Source: Thermodesulfobacterium geofontis OPF15
GTDB taxonomy: Bacteria; Desulfobacterota; Thermodesulfobacteria; Thermodesulfobacteriales; Thermodesulfobacteriaceae
Assembly (NCBI RefSeq): GCF_000215975.1
Contig: NC_015682.1
Span: 682,001 to 746,000 of the forward strand
DNA length: 64,000 bases
Direction: 5' to 3'
The notes under the pieces were generated by a model. It did no database searches. It saw only the letters and a program-made list of their open reading frames with translations, and was not told the origin of the DNA. Positions 1 through 8,722 of the stretch are shown here, one piece after another; positions within the stretch are counted from its first letter, which is position 1; every line of letters begins with the position of its first letter. The position numbers and the translations under genes are program-made.

Positions 1-1548
1 TGGGAAATTAACTTTTATAGTTCCAGTAATTACATCAACTGATGGTCTTTGAGTAGCCACTAAAAGGTGTATTCCTGCTGCTCTTGCCATTTGAGCAAGC
101 CTTGTAAGAAGTGTTTCTACCTCTTTTAAAGAAATAAGCATAAGATCTGCTAATTCATCAATAATTAACACAATATAGGGCAATTTTTCTTCAAAATTTT
201 CATTATAAGACTCAAGATTTCTTGCCCCCACTTCTTCAAAAATAGCATATCTTCTTTCCATCTCATTAACCAACCATCTTAAAGCTTTAGTTGCGGTTTT
301 AGGATCCAAAACTACAGGATGAAGTAAATAGGGAATTCCCTCATATACTGAAAGTTCAATTCTTTTTGGATCTATCATTAGAAATTTAACTTCCTGAGGG
401 GTGCTTTTATAAATAAGACTTAAAATTACGCTATGAAGAAAGATGCTTTTCCCTGAGCCAGTGCTTCCTGCTATCAAAAGATGAGGAAGCCTTCTTAAAT
501 CAGTTATAACAGGGTTTCCTGAAATATCCTTCCCAAGGGCAATAGTTAAGGGGGAGTCAGAATTTTTAAAAGCTTGGCTTTGAAGAATTTCTTTTAGATA
601 AACCAGCTCTCTTTTAGGATTTGAAATCTCAATTCCCACTACATCTTTTCCAGGGATAGGTGCTATAATTCTTACGCTCTTTGCTGAAAGTCCTAAAGCA
701 AGATCATCTGCTAAACTGAGAATTCTACTCAGTTTTATTCCAGGAGCAGGTTTAAATTCAAAAACTGTAATTACTGGGCCAGGATTAATTCCCACAATTT
801 CGCCTTCAACCCCAAATTCTTTTAACTTTGATACTAAAATAAGTGCCCTTTCTTTAAGTTCTTCAGGTCTTACATGATGAGAAAATTTAGGAATATCATT
901 TAAAAGCTCTAAGGGAGGAGGGATGATTTTTTTTGTTTCCCTTGCTTTTAAAACCTTTTCAGGTTCTAAAGATTTAGTAGGTTCTAAGGGCTGACTAACT
1001 TTTTCTATTTCTGAGTCTTTTTTAAATTTTGAAATTTTTTTCATTTTATCAGATAAATTTTTGGGAATCCCGAAGCCAAGAAATAAGATTAAGATAAGAA
1101 AGAATCCAAGTAATAAAAAGAATCCAGGTAAACCTAAATAATAAATTATTAAAGAGGAAAACTCGCCTATTAAGCCTCCATTAAGAGGATATTTTCCTAA
1201 AAGATAGGTAGTTTTTAAACCGGTATTTTGAAATAAAAAAGAGGAAATTAAAGAAAGTAAGACAAGAGTAAGTAAAAAAATGCTAACTATTCTTTTTAAA
1301 GAAATTTCTATAAAATATGCTAAAAGGCTAAATAAAAGAAATGGGGGGATAAGGAGAGCGAAAAAGCCAAATAAAAAAAAGGCTAATGATGCTAAGTAGG
1401 CACCTAAGAGACCTCCCAGATTTTTAACTTCTTCAGCTCCAGAAACACCTATTCCAGGATCATAGGGATTATAAGAATAAATTGAGATGGTAACAAATAG
1501 GATTCCCAAAAATAAGCTTATATAAATTAGTCCCTTTTTAAAAAACAT
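1..1548 (-). CDS. ftsK: DNA translocase FtsK, partial (5' part)
   Basis: Not closed inside the window: 516 codons are open from the ATG at 1548 to the left edge. The N-terminus has several hydrophobic membrane segments within about the first 150 residues, then a charged linker, then the translocase motor. The Walker A motif GSTGSGKS lies near residues 361-368 (DNA about 445-468) and the Walker B region reads VLIIDELADLM. The final visible residues match the ARAAGIHLLVATQRPS motif of FtsK/SpoIIIE ATPases. FtsK is a septum-anchored hexameric pump that moves chromosome termini apart at division. The DNA-reading gamma domain would lie beyond the left edge. It is divergent from the Spy-like gene. 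Confidence 0.93.
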   Translation of the reverse strand, partial: MFFKKGLIYISLFLGILFVTISIYSYNPYDPGIGVSGAEEVKNLGGLLGAYLASLAFFLFGFFALLIPPFLLFSLLAYFIEISLKRIVSIFLLTLVLLSLISSFLFQNTGLKTTYLLGKYPLNGGLIGEFSSLIIYYLGLPGFFLLLGFFLILILFLGFGIPKNLSDKMKKISKFKKDSEIEKVSQPLEPTKSLEPEKVLKARETKKIIPPPLELLNDIPKFSHHVRPEELKERALILVSKLKEFGVEGEIVGINPGPVITVFEFKPAPGIKLSRILSLADDLALGLSAKSVRIIAPIPGKDVVGIEISNPKRELVYLKEILQSQAFKNSDSPLTIALGKDISGNPVITDLRRLPHLLIAGSTGSGKSIFLHSVILSLIYKSTPQEVKFLMIDPKRIELSVYEGIPYLLHPVVLDPKTATKALRWLVNEMERRYAIFEEVGARNLESYNENFEEKLPYIVLIIDELADLMLISLKEVETLLTRLAQMARAAGIHLLVATQRPSVDVITGTIKVNFP

Positions 1549-1570
1549 ACTTTAGCAATTAATTTTAGTA

Positions 1571-1591
1571 TAAATTAGCCTAAATATCAAC
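1571..1591. repeat. 21-bp direct repeat, left copy
   Basis: This 21-base stretch beginning TAAATTAGCC is identical to 5982-6002. The bases on either side differ between the copies. The pair encloses the Spy-like gene, the autotransporter and its terminator. This copy sits about 22 bases upstream of the ftsK start codon. Confidence 0.85.
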
Positions 1592-1620
1592 TAATCTGCA
1601 AAGCAACCTTAAATTGTTAT

Positions 1621-1690
1621 TTTTTAAAAATTTTCTTAAAATTTTAAAAAATTTAAAAAAAAATTTAAAAAAAAATTTAAAAAATTTAAA
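1621..1690. other. A/T-tract region, probably curved DNA
   Basis: Blocks of AAATTTAAA recur with TTT at 1652, 1664, 1676 and 1685, spacings close to one helical turn. Such phased tracts bend DNA and can act as an upstream element for a promoter; the promoter-like TTGACA at 1733 follows. This is sequence pattern plus inference, with no coding potential seen. Confidence 0.4.
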
Positions 1691-1732
1691 CGTATTTAGC
1701 ATTTAAATTCCAAAAATAGCTAAAAATTTTTA

Positions 1733-1760
1733 TTGACAATTTTTATGATTTTATAATAAT
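1733..1760 (+). promoter_or_regulatory. Putative promoter of the Spy-like/autotransporter pair
   Basis: TTGACA at 1733-1738 is followed after 16 bases by AATAAT (1755-1760). A better -10 match, TATAAT (1752-1757), gives only 13 bases. Transcription would start roughly 20 bases before the TTG start codon at 1791. Confidence 0.5.
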
Positions 1761-1790
1761 GATACTATATTTAGATTAAGGGAGAAAAAC

Positions 1791-2282
1791 TTGACAGAAT
1801 TTTCAAAGATTAGCTCAATTCTTAAGAATTCGCTTTTTTTGTCAAAGTCGTTATTTAAGACCTTTGGTTTAGTTTTAATTTTAGTAATTAGTTTAGTAAT
1901 TAATGCTTATTCACAGGAGGGGGGTAAGGGAGCTGGAGGTAGTGTTCAAGGAAGAAAAACAATCCTTGATTTTAAGCAAGAGCTAAAGCTAACAGAAGAT
2001 CAGGTGAAGTCCATAAAGAAGATAATAGATGAGTTTGAGACGAAGAACAGACCTTTATTGGAAAAACTTATAGCCCTTGATAAGGAGCTTAAGGAATTGC
2101 TTGAGAAAGAAGGGGATTTGGGTGAGATAAAGAAGAGGATAAAGGAGATTTATAGCTTAAGGGCTGAGATGGTTATTAATGAAATAGAGGCAGGAAGAAA
2201 GATTGATAAAATTTTAAATAAAGAGCAGAAGGAGAAATGGAAGCAAATAAGAAGTAGTGGTATTAAAAGGCAAGGAGGGTAA
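1791..2282 (+). CDS. Spy/CpxP-like periplasmic LTXXQ protein
   Basis: 163 residues from a TTG start behind GGGAG. The N-terminus is basic, then a hydrophobic core (about residues 26-38) ends in NAYS, a likely Sec cleavage site. The mature part is charged and helical, with an LTEDQ motif near residue 64 and a second LNKEQKEKW near the end. This is the pattern of Spy/CpxP periplasmic chaperones and metal-resistance sensors. It lies 2 bases upstream of the autotransporter, so the two are surely co-transcribed; a role in holding the passenger or barrel in the periplasm is a reasonable inference. Codons are strongly biased to AAG/GAG/AGG, unlike most genes here. Confidence 0.75.
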   Translation: MTEFSKISSILKNSLFLSKSLFKTFGLVLILVISLVINAYSQEGGKGAGGSVQGRKTILDFKQELKLTEDQVKSIKKIIDEFETKNRPLLEKLIALDKELKELLEKEGDLGEIKKRIKEIYSLRAEMVINEIEAGRKIDKILNKEQKEKWKQIRSSGIKRQGG

Positions 2283-2284
2283 GA

Positions 2285-5200
2285 ATGAATTGGAAAAGGT
2301 TATTATGGGTATTGGTGTTTCTTATTCTTTTAGTTAGCGGGGTTTATGCCACGGAAAAAATAGGGGTTTCAATTCCACCAAGTGAATCTACCTATACTCA
2401 AAATAATCCAATTAACAACGCTACTGATACTTCAGGCGGACCGACTTATGGAATTTATGTTGAGAATGCAACAGACCCATTGGCTCTAACGGTTAATGCA
2501 ACAGTAAATTCTAATGCAGCAAATTCAGATGGATCAAGTTATGCCTATGGTGTTTATACAGATAGTCGACTCTTTAGCAATCTAGTTATAACAGAAAATG
2601 GAAATATTAATGCAAATGCAACTGGAGCAACTAGGGCAGGTGCTTATGGAGTATGTTATTTAGGGGTTGATAATGGCGCTCTTAATAACGCTGGAACAAT
2701 AAGTGCCACAGCGAAGGTAGGGGATGCAGAGGGAGATTACTCTTGGGTTATGGCATCTGCTGAAGGGATATTTGAAGCATATGTTTATGACGCCTCATTG
2801 AGTTTTACCAATACTGGCAACATAAATGCGGTAGCAGAGACAGGAAATGCAGTAGGGAATTATACTTATGCTGTGGCAGGTGCTCGTGGAGTATATTTTT
2901 GGGTTTATGATTATGGCACTTTTAACATTAATAACGCTGGGACGATAAGTGCCACAGCGAAGGTAGGGAATGCTACAGGAGAAGGGTATTATGATGGATG
3001 TTTTTGTTATGGGGTTAGTGCATATGCTAATGGGATAGGTGTATCTGTTTATGACGCCTCATTGAGTTTTACCAATACTGGCAACATAAATGCGGTAGCA
3101 GAGACAGGAAATGCAGTAGGGAATTATACTTATGCTGTGGCAGGTGCTCGTGGAGTATATTTAGGGGATGTTTATGGCACTCTTAACATTGAGAACAGTG
3201 GAACGATAAATACTACAGCGAAGGTAGGGAATGCTATAGGAGAGGGGTCTTATGTTCGTGCTGCTGATGCTGTAGGTGTTTTTGCAGAGGCAGATGAAGG
3301 AGCAGTAGACTTCTTTATAAATAAAGGTGAGATAAAAGTTAATGTGCAGGCAGGAAGCGCAATAGGTAATAATTCTCAGGTTGAGGCAGATTATATAAGT
3401 GGAGTTGTGATTCTGGGTCCAGTAAATAACTTTCTTAATACTGGAAACATTTTAGTTTCAGTTAATGTTGGAAATGCCTCAGGAACTGGAAGCTCGGTAA
3501 CTACAGTTTATTTTGGTCCTGGGTGGAATGCAGGAGTATATGGAGTCTATATTGGGGATAATGTTGATGTAATTAACTTTACCAATTTGGGTAATATAGG
3601 TGTAGCAGTTAAGGCAGGAAGTGCAATTGGTGATAATTCTGAAGTAATTTCTGGTTGGGCTCTTGGTGTAGATATTGGAGGGGATGATCCTAGTAAAGTT
3701 GTTAATTCCTTTGTAAACAATGGAACTATAAGTGTTTCAGTCTCTGCTGGAGATGCTAAAGGAACTAACTCAACAGTATGGGCTTTTGCAGGTGCTCCGG
3801 TTTGGGTTGATTATAGCACTGTTAACAGTTTCAAAAATACCGGAACAATAATTTCTACAGGACAAGCAGGAAGCGCCTTAGGTAATGGTTCTACAGTTTA
3901 CATGACTGATTTTGGCAATGGATTTTTGGGTAAAGTAGGGAATTTCACTAATGAAGGCAAAATTATCACTAAGATTTCAGCTGGAGATGCAGTTGGAACT
4001 GAATCTTATTTGATAATAGATGAAGATGTATATGCTTCTGCCTATGGTATATTTTTTGCTGATGTGGTAAATAATTTTCTAAACAAAGGACAAATTTATG
4101 TTGAAGCTTCAGCTGGGAATGCTTTAGGAGCAAATTCTACAGTATATGTTGGAAGTGTATATGGCGTTTCATTTGAAGGAGGAGTTGGGAACTTTACAAA
4201 TGAAGGAACTATTTATGTTGGAGCCTCTGCGGGAAGTGCATCGGGAGATAATTCTACGGTAAAAATAGAAGGGGTTTTAGGTGTGTTTGCTTATGATGTA
4301 AGCTCTGGGTCTCTTGTAAACAAGGGACTTATTCAGACTTCAGTTAAGGGCGGTTCGGGGTCAGAAATTTCTAAAGTAGTCGGATTAGTTTTAGAGGGAG
4401 CTTCCCATACAACATTTTCAAATGAGGGGACAATATATGTGAATGTTGATGCTCCAAAAGCGAAGTCGGTGCAAGACATAGCTGGTATTGTGATAAGTGG
4501 ATCTTCGAATGTGACGATTTCTAATCCAGGCACGATAGCGGTTAGCGTGATAGCCCCAAGCAGTGCTATAAACAATATAAGGACTTTATACATAGAAAAT
4601 TCAAAAGTAACACTCAAAGATAAATTTGCGCTTATGTTTGGGGCACCTGGCACTGGTCCAGCTACTGCACCAATATATGTGGATGCTAACTCCACGCTTG
4701 ATCTAAATAAAGCAACCTTGGTTGTTAGGATTTGGAACAATGATGCCTCTTCAATTGTCGCGAACACACCATATGCATTGATAGAATATAACGGCACGGT
4801 GAATGGCAAGTGGGGAGGATTAGAGAGGGGTTATGCCAATCCGGTAATCGATGTCAACTGGTATAACGCGTCCACTGATAAGGATGCGAAGATCATCTTT
4901 AAGTATAATGCTTTGAACGTTCCAGAGCAAGCTATGTCACCTGTGAGCAGTATAATGGCGGGTTCTTTCATAAATTCTTTCATTTCAGGATTGTTCTTAG
5001 AGTATTTACCCATAACTTCGCCTATATATTTGGCAAAAGCGGTTAGCGATATGCCGCTTGGGTATGGATTGGGTGGGGCGACATATCGTGGCGGTATGTG
5101 GTTTATACCTGTTTATACCAAGGTTAAGGCAAGCGACCTTGGGTTTGATGCCGACGCCTATGGATTTAACCTTGGGTTCGGCGGTTTCTTGACAAGGGAC

Positions 5201-5917
5201 CTTTCCCTTGGTCTCTATGCAACCTATGCAAGGACAGATATTGATTACAGCATAACTGGAGCAAAGAGTGGGGATGTAGACCTTTTTGCTGTAGGTATGA
5301 CTGGAAGATGGACCTTTATGAAGGATGCATACTTGAGGTTTAATGTTAACGGGTTTAAGACAAACAACGACTATGAGGGTAGGACAGGGCTAAACTATGA
5401 GATGAAGGAGAAGGCGAGCTATCATGTTAAGGGAATGGAAGGAGAGGTGATGGTAGGGAAGGTATACAGGGGCAGAATAGCGTTAATACCTGAGGTAGGG
5501 TTTAAGTATAACTATTATAACCCTGATAGTTTTTGGACGAAGGCTTACAGTGCAACAGGAAGAGTTACGGCATGGGATAGGTATTATGACCCAGATTCAA
5601 AGCATGTGTGGAAGGTGGTAGCAGGGGTGAATGTAGTTGGGGATACGAAGTGGGGAGGCAATCCTGTGAGGCTCTATCTTATGGGTAAGGTAGAGCAGGC
5701 ATTGAGCAAGAATGAGGTAGAGGTTATTAATTACATGAGGAGTGACCCAACGAGGTATAAGCTCACAAAGAGCATAAACAAGACGACATTTATTGGGCAG
5801 GTGGGAGCAGATGTAAGCTTGACGAAGAACCTTGGGCTTGAGATTTCAGGAAGAGGGGACTTTAACGGAGATTACTCAGGCTATACAGGAAAAGTAATGT
5901 TAAGATATAGCTGGTAA
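2285..5917 (+). CDS. Autotransporter (type Va) outer-membrane protein
   Basis: 1210 residues. A Sec signal peptide covers about residues 1-22 (cut after VYA). The passenger (about 23-900) is built of repeats of the type FxNxGxIxVxxxAGxAxGxxS, rich in Asn, Gly, Ser and Val and typical of a beta-helix. The last 280 residues or so form an autotransporter beta-barrel with alternating aromatic strands, ending in an aromatic residue (RYSW) as the Bam machinery requires. No protease or other catalytic motif is visible in the passenger, so adhesion or surface coating is the likely role. Part of the passenger is duplicated almost perfectly at DNA level (2783-2898 and 3047-3162). Codon style shifts toward G-ending codons from about 4900 on. 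Confidence 0.88.
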   Translation: MNWKRLLWVLVFLILLVSGVYATEKIGVSIPPSESTYTQNNPINNATDTSGGPTYGIYVENATDPLALTVNATVNSNAANSDGSSYAYGVYTDSRLFSNLVITENGNINANATGATRAGAYGVCYLGVDNGALNNAGTISATAKVGDAEGDYSWVMASAEGIFEAYVYDASLSFTNTGNINAVAETGNAVGNYTYAVAGARGVYFWVYDYGTFNINNAGTISATAKVGNATGEGYYDGCFCYGVSAYANGIGVSVYDASLSFTNTGNINAVAETGNAVGNYTYAVAGARGVYLGDVYGTLNIENSGTINTTAKVGNAIGEGSYVRAADAVGVFAEADEGAVDFFINKGEIKVNVQAGSAIGNNSQVEADYISGVVILGPVNNFLNTGNILVSVNVGNASGTGSSVTTVYFGPGWNAGVYGVYIGDNVDVINFTNLGNIGVAVKAGSAIGDNSEVISGWALGVDIGGDDPSKVVNSFVNNGTISVSVSAGDAKGTNSTVWAFAGAPVWVDYSTVNSFKNTGTIISTGQAGSALGNGSTVYMTDFGNGFLGKVGNFTNEGKIITKISAGDAVGTESYLIIDEDVYASAYGIFFADVVNNFLNKGQIYVEASAGNALGANSTVYVGSVYGVSFEGGVGNFTNEGTIYVGASAGSASGDNSTVKIEGVLGVFAYDVSSGSLVNKGLIQTSVKGGSGSEISKVVGLVLEGASHTTFSNEGTIYVNVDAPKAKSVQDIAGIVISGSSNVTISNPGTIAVSVIAPSSAINNIRTLYIENSKVTLKDKFALMFGAPGTGPATAPIYVDANSTLDLNKATLVVRIWNNDASSIVANTPYALIEYNGTVNGKWGGLERGYANPVIDVNWYNASTDKDAKIIFKYNALNVPEQAMSPVSSIMAGSFINSFISGLFLEYLPITSPIYLAKAVSDMPLGYGLGGATYRGGMWFIPVYTKVKASDLGFDADAYGFNLGFGGFLTRDLSLGLYATYARTDIDYSITGAKSGDVDLFAVGMTGRWTFMKDAYLRFNVNGFKTNNDYEGRTGLNYEMKEKASYHVKGMEGEVMVGKVYRGRIALIPEVGFKYNYYNPDSFWTKAYSATGRVTAWDRYYDPDSKHVWKVVAGVNVVGDTKWGGNPVRLYLMGKVEQALSKNEVEVINYMRSDPTRYKLTKSINKTTFIGQVGADVSLTKNLGLEISGRGDFNGDYSGYTGKVMLRYSW
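2783..2898 (+). repeat. Passenger repeat, copy 1 (116 bp exact)
   Basis: These 116 bases are identical to 3047-3162, offset 264 bases (88 codons). Flanking segments around 2690-2735, 2930-2980 and 3195-3245 are also near copies (the ATAAGTGCCACAGCGAAGG block). The passenger therefore grew by in-frame tandem duplication. Confidence 0.92.
3047..3162 (+). repeat. Passenger repeat, copy 2 (116 bp exact)
   Basis: Exact copy of 2783-2898 in the same reading frame. Perfect identity over 116 bases points to a recent duplication or ongoing gene conversion within the passenger. Confidence 0.92.
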
Positions 5918-5943
5918 GATTTTTTTAGTTTATGTTTTTTTAG

Positions 5944-5968
5944 AGCCCGCCTTGTGCGGGCTTTTTTT
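5944..5968 (+). terminator. Rho-independent terminator after the autotransporter
   Basis: The stem AGCCCGC / GCGGGCT (5944-5950 with 5956-5962) closes a 5-base loop and is followed by a run of T. It lies 27 bases past the autotransporter stop codon and separates it from tRNA-Val. Confidence 0.95.
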
Positions 5969-5981
5969 ATTATTAGCCACT

Positions 5982-6002
5982 TAAATTAGCCTAAATATCA
6001 AC
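5982..6002. repeat. 21-bp direct repeat, right copy
   Basis: Identical to 1571-1591. It lies between the autotransporter terminator and the tRNA-Val promoter. Confidence 0.85.
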
Positions 6003-6028
6003 CTAAGAGATATTTAAGAAGTTTAATC

Positions 6029-6056
6029 TTGACATCTTTTGAAAATTTGTTATGTT
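6029..6056 (+). promoter_or_regulatory. Promoter of tRNA-Val
   Basis: TTGACA (6029-6034), a 16-base spacer and TATGTT (6051-6056). The expected start point is just ahead of the tRNA at 6071. Confidence 0.7.
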
Positions 6057-6070
6057 ATCTTAAATAAGAA

Positions 6071-6145
6071 AGGCGCGTAGCTCAGTGGAAGAGCGCTTGC
6101 TTGACATGCAAGAGGTCGGCGGTTCGATCCCGCCCGCGCCTACCA
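6071..6145 (+). tRNA. tRNA-Val (anticodon GAC)
   Basis: The 75-base cloverleaf closes with a perfect 7-bp acceptor stem (AGGCGCG with CGCGCCT). The anticodon stem is CTTGC/GCAAG around loop TTGACAT, giving anticodon GAC. The T-arm is GGCGG-TTCGATC-CCGCC. CCA is encoded. The terminator at 5944 insulates it from the gene before, and thrS begins 32 bases after it, so read-through into thrS is possible. Confidence 0.96.
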
Positions 6146-6177
6146 TAATCTTTTCTTGAGGAGTTATAGGTTAAATT

Positions 6178-8115
6178 TTGAAAATTAAAATCAAAGGTCT
6201 GGGAGAATTTCAACTTACTCCTGGCATACCCTTAAAATCTCTTATTCCAGAAATCAAAAAAATAAGCTCTAATTTACCTGTAGGTTTTAAGTATAATCAA
6301 GAATACATAGATTGGCATTTTTCTTTTAATGAAAAGGATTTAGAAAACTTAGAACTTGAGCCTATTTTCCCCTCAGATGAAGAAGCACTCATATTTTTAC
6401 GCCATACAGCTTCCCATGCGCTTGCTCAAGCAGTAAAAGAACTTTTTCCTGGAGCAAAACTTGGTATAGGTCCACCCACAGAAGATGGCTTTTATTATGA
6501 TATCTATTATGAAAAACCCTTTAATGAAGAGGATTTACAAAAGATAGAAGAAAGAATAAAAGAAATAATTAAAAAAGATCTTCCCTTAGAGAGAAAAGAA
6601 ATTCCAAAAGAAGAAGCAAAAGAGCTTTTTAAAAATTTAAAAGAAGATTTTAAGCTTGAATTAATTGAAGAACTGCCTGATAGTAAGGTTTCTATCTATT
6701 CTCAAGAAAATTTTATAGATCTCTGTAAAGGTCCTCATCTTCTTTCAACAGGAGAAATAAAAGCAGTTAAACTTCTTTCTGTAGCTGGAGCTTACTGGAG
6801 AGGAAATGAAAAAAATCCCATGCTTTGGAGAATTTACGGAACTGCTTTCTTCTCAGAAGAAGAATTAAAAGCCTACTTAGATAGGCTTGAAGAGATTAAG
6901 AAAAGAGACCATAGAAGACTGGGTAAAGAGCTTGAACTCTTTACTATTGAAGAAGATATAGGTCCTGGGCTTGTAATCTGGCTTCCTAAGGGAGCTATTA
7001 TAAGAAATATTATAGAAAATTTCTGGAAAGAGGTTCATTTAAAAAGGGGTTATCAATTAGTTTATACTCCCCATATTGCCTTAAGAGATTTATGGAAGGT
7101 TTCAGGGCACTTAGATTTTTATATAGAAAATATGTTTCCTCCAATGGAACTTGAAAATAGAGCCTATCAATTAAAACCTATGAACTGTCCCTTTCATATT
7201 TATGTATATAATCAAAAAAGAAGAAGTTATAGGGAATTTCCCATAAGATATTGTGAGCTTGGAACTGTTTATCGTTTTGAGAGAAGCGGAGTTTTACACG
7301 GGCTTTTAAGGGTTAGAGGATTTACTCAGGATGATGCCCATATTTTTTGTAGAGAAGATCAATTAGAAGAAGAACTTATTCAGGTTTTAGATTTGGTAAT
7401 ATATTTTCTTAAAGTTTTTGGTTTTTCCGAGTATAAAATTTTCCTTTCTACAAGACCTGAGAAATTTGTAGGATCTCCAGAAATATGGGATAAAGCTGAG
7501 TCTGCACTTAAGTCTGCACTTGAAAATAAAGGTCTTGAATATGAGATAGACCCTGGAGAAGGGGTTTTTTATGGTCCAAAAATTGATCTAAAAATTAAAG
7601 ATGTTTTAGGAAGGTTTTGGCAATGCTCAACCATTCAAGTAGATTTTAATATTCCAGAAAGATTTGACATTGTTTATATAGGAGAGGATAATAAATTTTA
7701 TAGACCCATTATGATTCATAGGGCTTTACTTGGGTCTTTAGAAAGATTTTTGGGGGTTCTTATTGAAAATTATGCAGGTGCCTTTCCTTTTTGGATATCA
7801 CCAGTTCAGATTAAAATTTTAACTATTACTGATAGAACTATTAGCTATGGAGAAAAAATTGTAGATATTTTAAGAAAAGAAGGTTTTAGGGTAGAGACTG
7901 ATTTTAGAAATGAAAAATTAAACTATAAAATAAGAATAGCCCAGCAAGAAAAAGTTCCTTATATGATTATTCTCGGAGACAAAGAAGAAAAAGACGAGGT
8001 TATTAGTGTGAGAACAAGAAAGGGAGAAGTGATTAATAATATAAAATTAGAAGAATTCATAAACAAAATAAAACTTGAAAATCAGCCAGAATATCTATTA
8101 AATGAATCATCGTAG
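6178..8115 (+). CDS. thrS: Threonine--tRNA ligase
   Basis: 645 residues, full length for ThrRS. It has an N-terminal TGS domain (about 1-60), the editing domain with H76xxxH80 and its later SVAGAYWRG segment, and a class II catalytic core with motif 2 (YRFERSGVLHG) and motif 3 (HRALLGSLERF). A C-terminal anticodon-binding domain follows. MNCPFH supplies the zinc-site cysteine. The start is TTG at 6178, chosen because the TGS fold begins there; a weak TAGG lies 7 bases upstream. ThrRS charges tRNA-Thr and removes mischarged serine. thrS followed by infC is a widespread gene pair. Confidence 0.97.
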   Translation: MKIKIKGLGEFQLTPGIPLKSLIPEIKKISSNLPVGFKYNQEYIDWHFSFNEKDLENLELEPIFPSDEEALIFLRHTASHALAQAVKELFPGAKLGIGPPTEDGFYYDIYYEKPFNEEDLQKIEERIKEIIKKDLPLERKEIPKEEAKELFKNLKEDFKLELIEELPDSKVSIYSQENFIDLCKGPHLLSTGEIKAVKLLSVAGAYWRGNEKNPMLWRIYGTAFFSEEELKAYLDRLEEIKKRDHRRLGKELELFTIEEDIGPGLVIWLPKGAIIRNIIENFWKEVHLKRGYQLVYTPHIALRDLWKVSGHLDFYIENMFPPMELENRAYQLKPMNCPFHIYVYNQKRRSYREFPIRYCELGTVYRFERSGVLHGLLRVRGFTQDDAHIFCREDQLEEELIQVLDLVIYFLKVFGFSEYKIFLSTRPEKFVGSPEIWDKAESALKSALENKGLEYEIDPGEGVFYGPKIDLKIKDVLGRFWQCSTIQVDFNIPERFDIVYIGEDNKFYRPIMIHRALLGSLERFLGVLIENYAGAFPFWISPVQIKILTITDRTISYGEKIVDILRKEGFRVETDFRNEKLNYKIRIAQQEKVPYMIILGDKEEKDEVISVRTRKGEVINNIKLEEFINKIKLENQPEYLLNESS

Positions 8116-8190
8116 GCTCAAGTTACAATCTAATTTCTTTATAAATCTAATTTTTAAAAAATTAAAAACATTTTGAGGAGGAAAGGGGGG

Positions 8191-8718
8191 ATGCAGAAGG
8201 ATTTAAAGAAAAAGTATAGAGTTAATGAACAAATTAAAGCAAAAGAGGTGAGGTTGATTGATCCTAATGGAAAACAGATAGGGATTGTTCCTCTTTCTGA
8301 AGCATTAAGATATGCAGAAGACTATGGGCTTGATCTTGTTGAGATTGCGCCAACTGCTAATCCTCCGGTATGTAAAATTATGGATTTTGGAGAATTTTTA
8401 TATCAAGAAGCAAAAAAGGCAAAGGAAGCTAAGAAAAAGCAAAAACAAATAGAGATAAAAGAAATAAAACTGAGTCCAAAAACAGACAAACATGATCTCG
8501 AGGTGAAAATAAGACATATTCTTAGATTTCTTGAAGATGAAAACAAAGTTAGAATAAGAATTGTTTTTAAGGGAAGAGAAATTGCTCATCCTGAGATGGC
8601 AGATAGAGTTTTACAAGCTATCCTTGAAGCAGTTAAAGATAAAGCTCAGATTGAAAGCCCACCAAAAATAGAAGGAAAACAGATGATAACAGTTATTGCT
8701 CCTATATTGAAAAAATAA
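8191..8718 (+). CDS. infC: Translation initiation factor IF-3
   Basis: 175 residues from the ATG at 8191, which follows a strong GGAGGAAAGGGGGG. An upstream in-frame TTG at 8173 would place this ribosome site inside the coding region, so it is rejected. The N-terminal domain opens with YRVNEQIKAKEVRLID and GLDLVEIAP, the C-terminal domain has KEIKLSPKTDKHDLEVK, and a lysine-rich linker joins them. IF-3 binds the 30S subunit and checks the start codon. The usual rpmI-rplT partners do not follow; the next gene is convergent hisH. Confidence 0.96.
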   Translation: MQKDLKKKYRVNEQIKAKEVRLIDPNGKQIGIVPLSEALRYAEDYGLDLVEIAPTANPPVCKIMDFGEFLYQEAKKAKEAKKKQKQIEIKEIKLSPKTDKHDLEVKIRHILRFLEDENKVRIRIVFKGREIAHPEMADRVLQAILEAVKDKAQIESPPKIEGKQMITVIAPILKK

Positions 8719-8722
8719 ATTT

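Noticed and set aside
1752-1757. Consensus TATAAT as -10 of the Spy-like gene
   Set aside because: It would leave only 13 bases to the TTGACA at 1733, too short; AATAAT three bases on gives 16.
2690-3250. CRISPR-like array in the autotransporter
   Set aside because: The repeats are in-frame protein repeats of unequal length with similar, not unique, spacers.
4333-5013. Minus-strand reading frames inside the autotransporter (158 and 60 codons)
   Set aside because: They mirror a well-supported plus-strand gene, have no ribosome site and show low-complexity composition.
8173-8190. Upstream TTG start for infC
   Set aside because: It would put the strong GGAGGAAAGG ribosome site inside the gene and add residues the family lacks.
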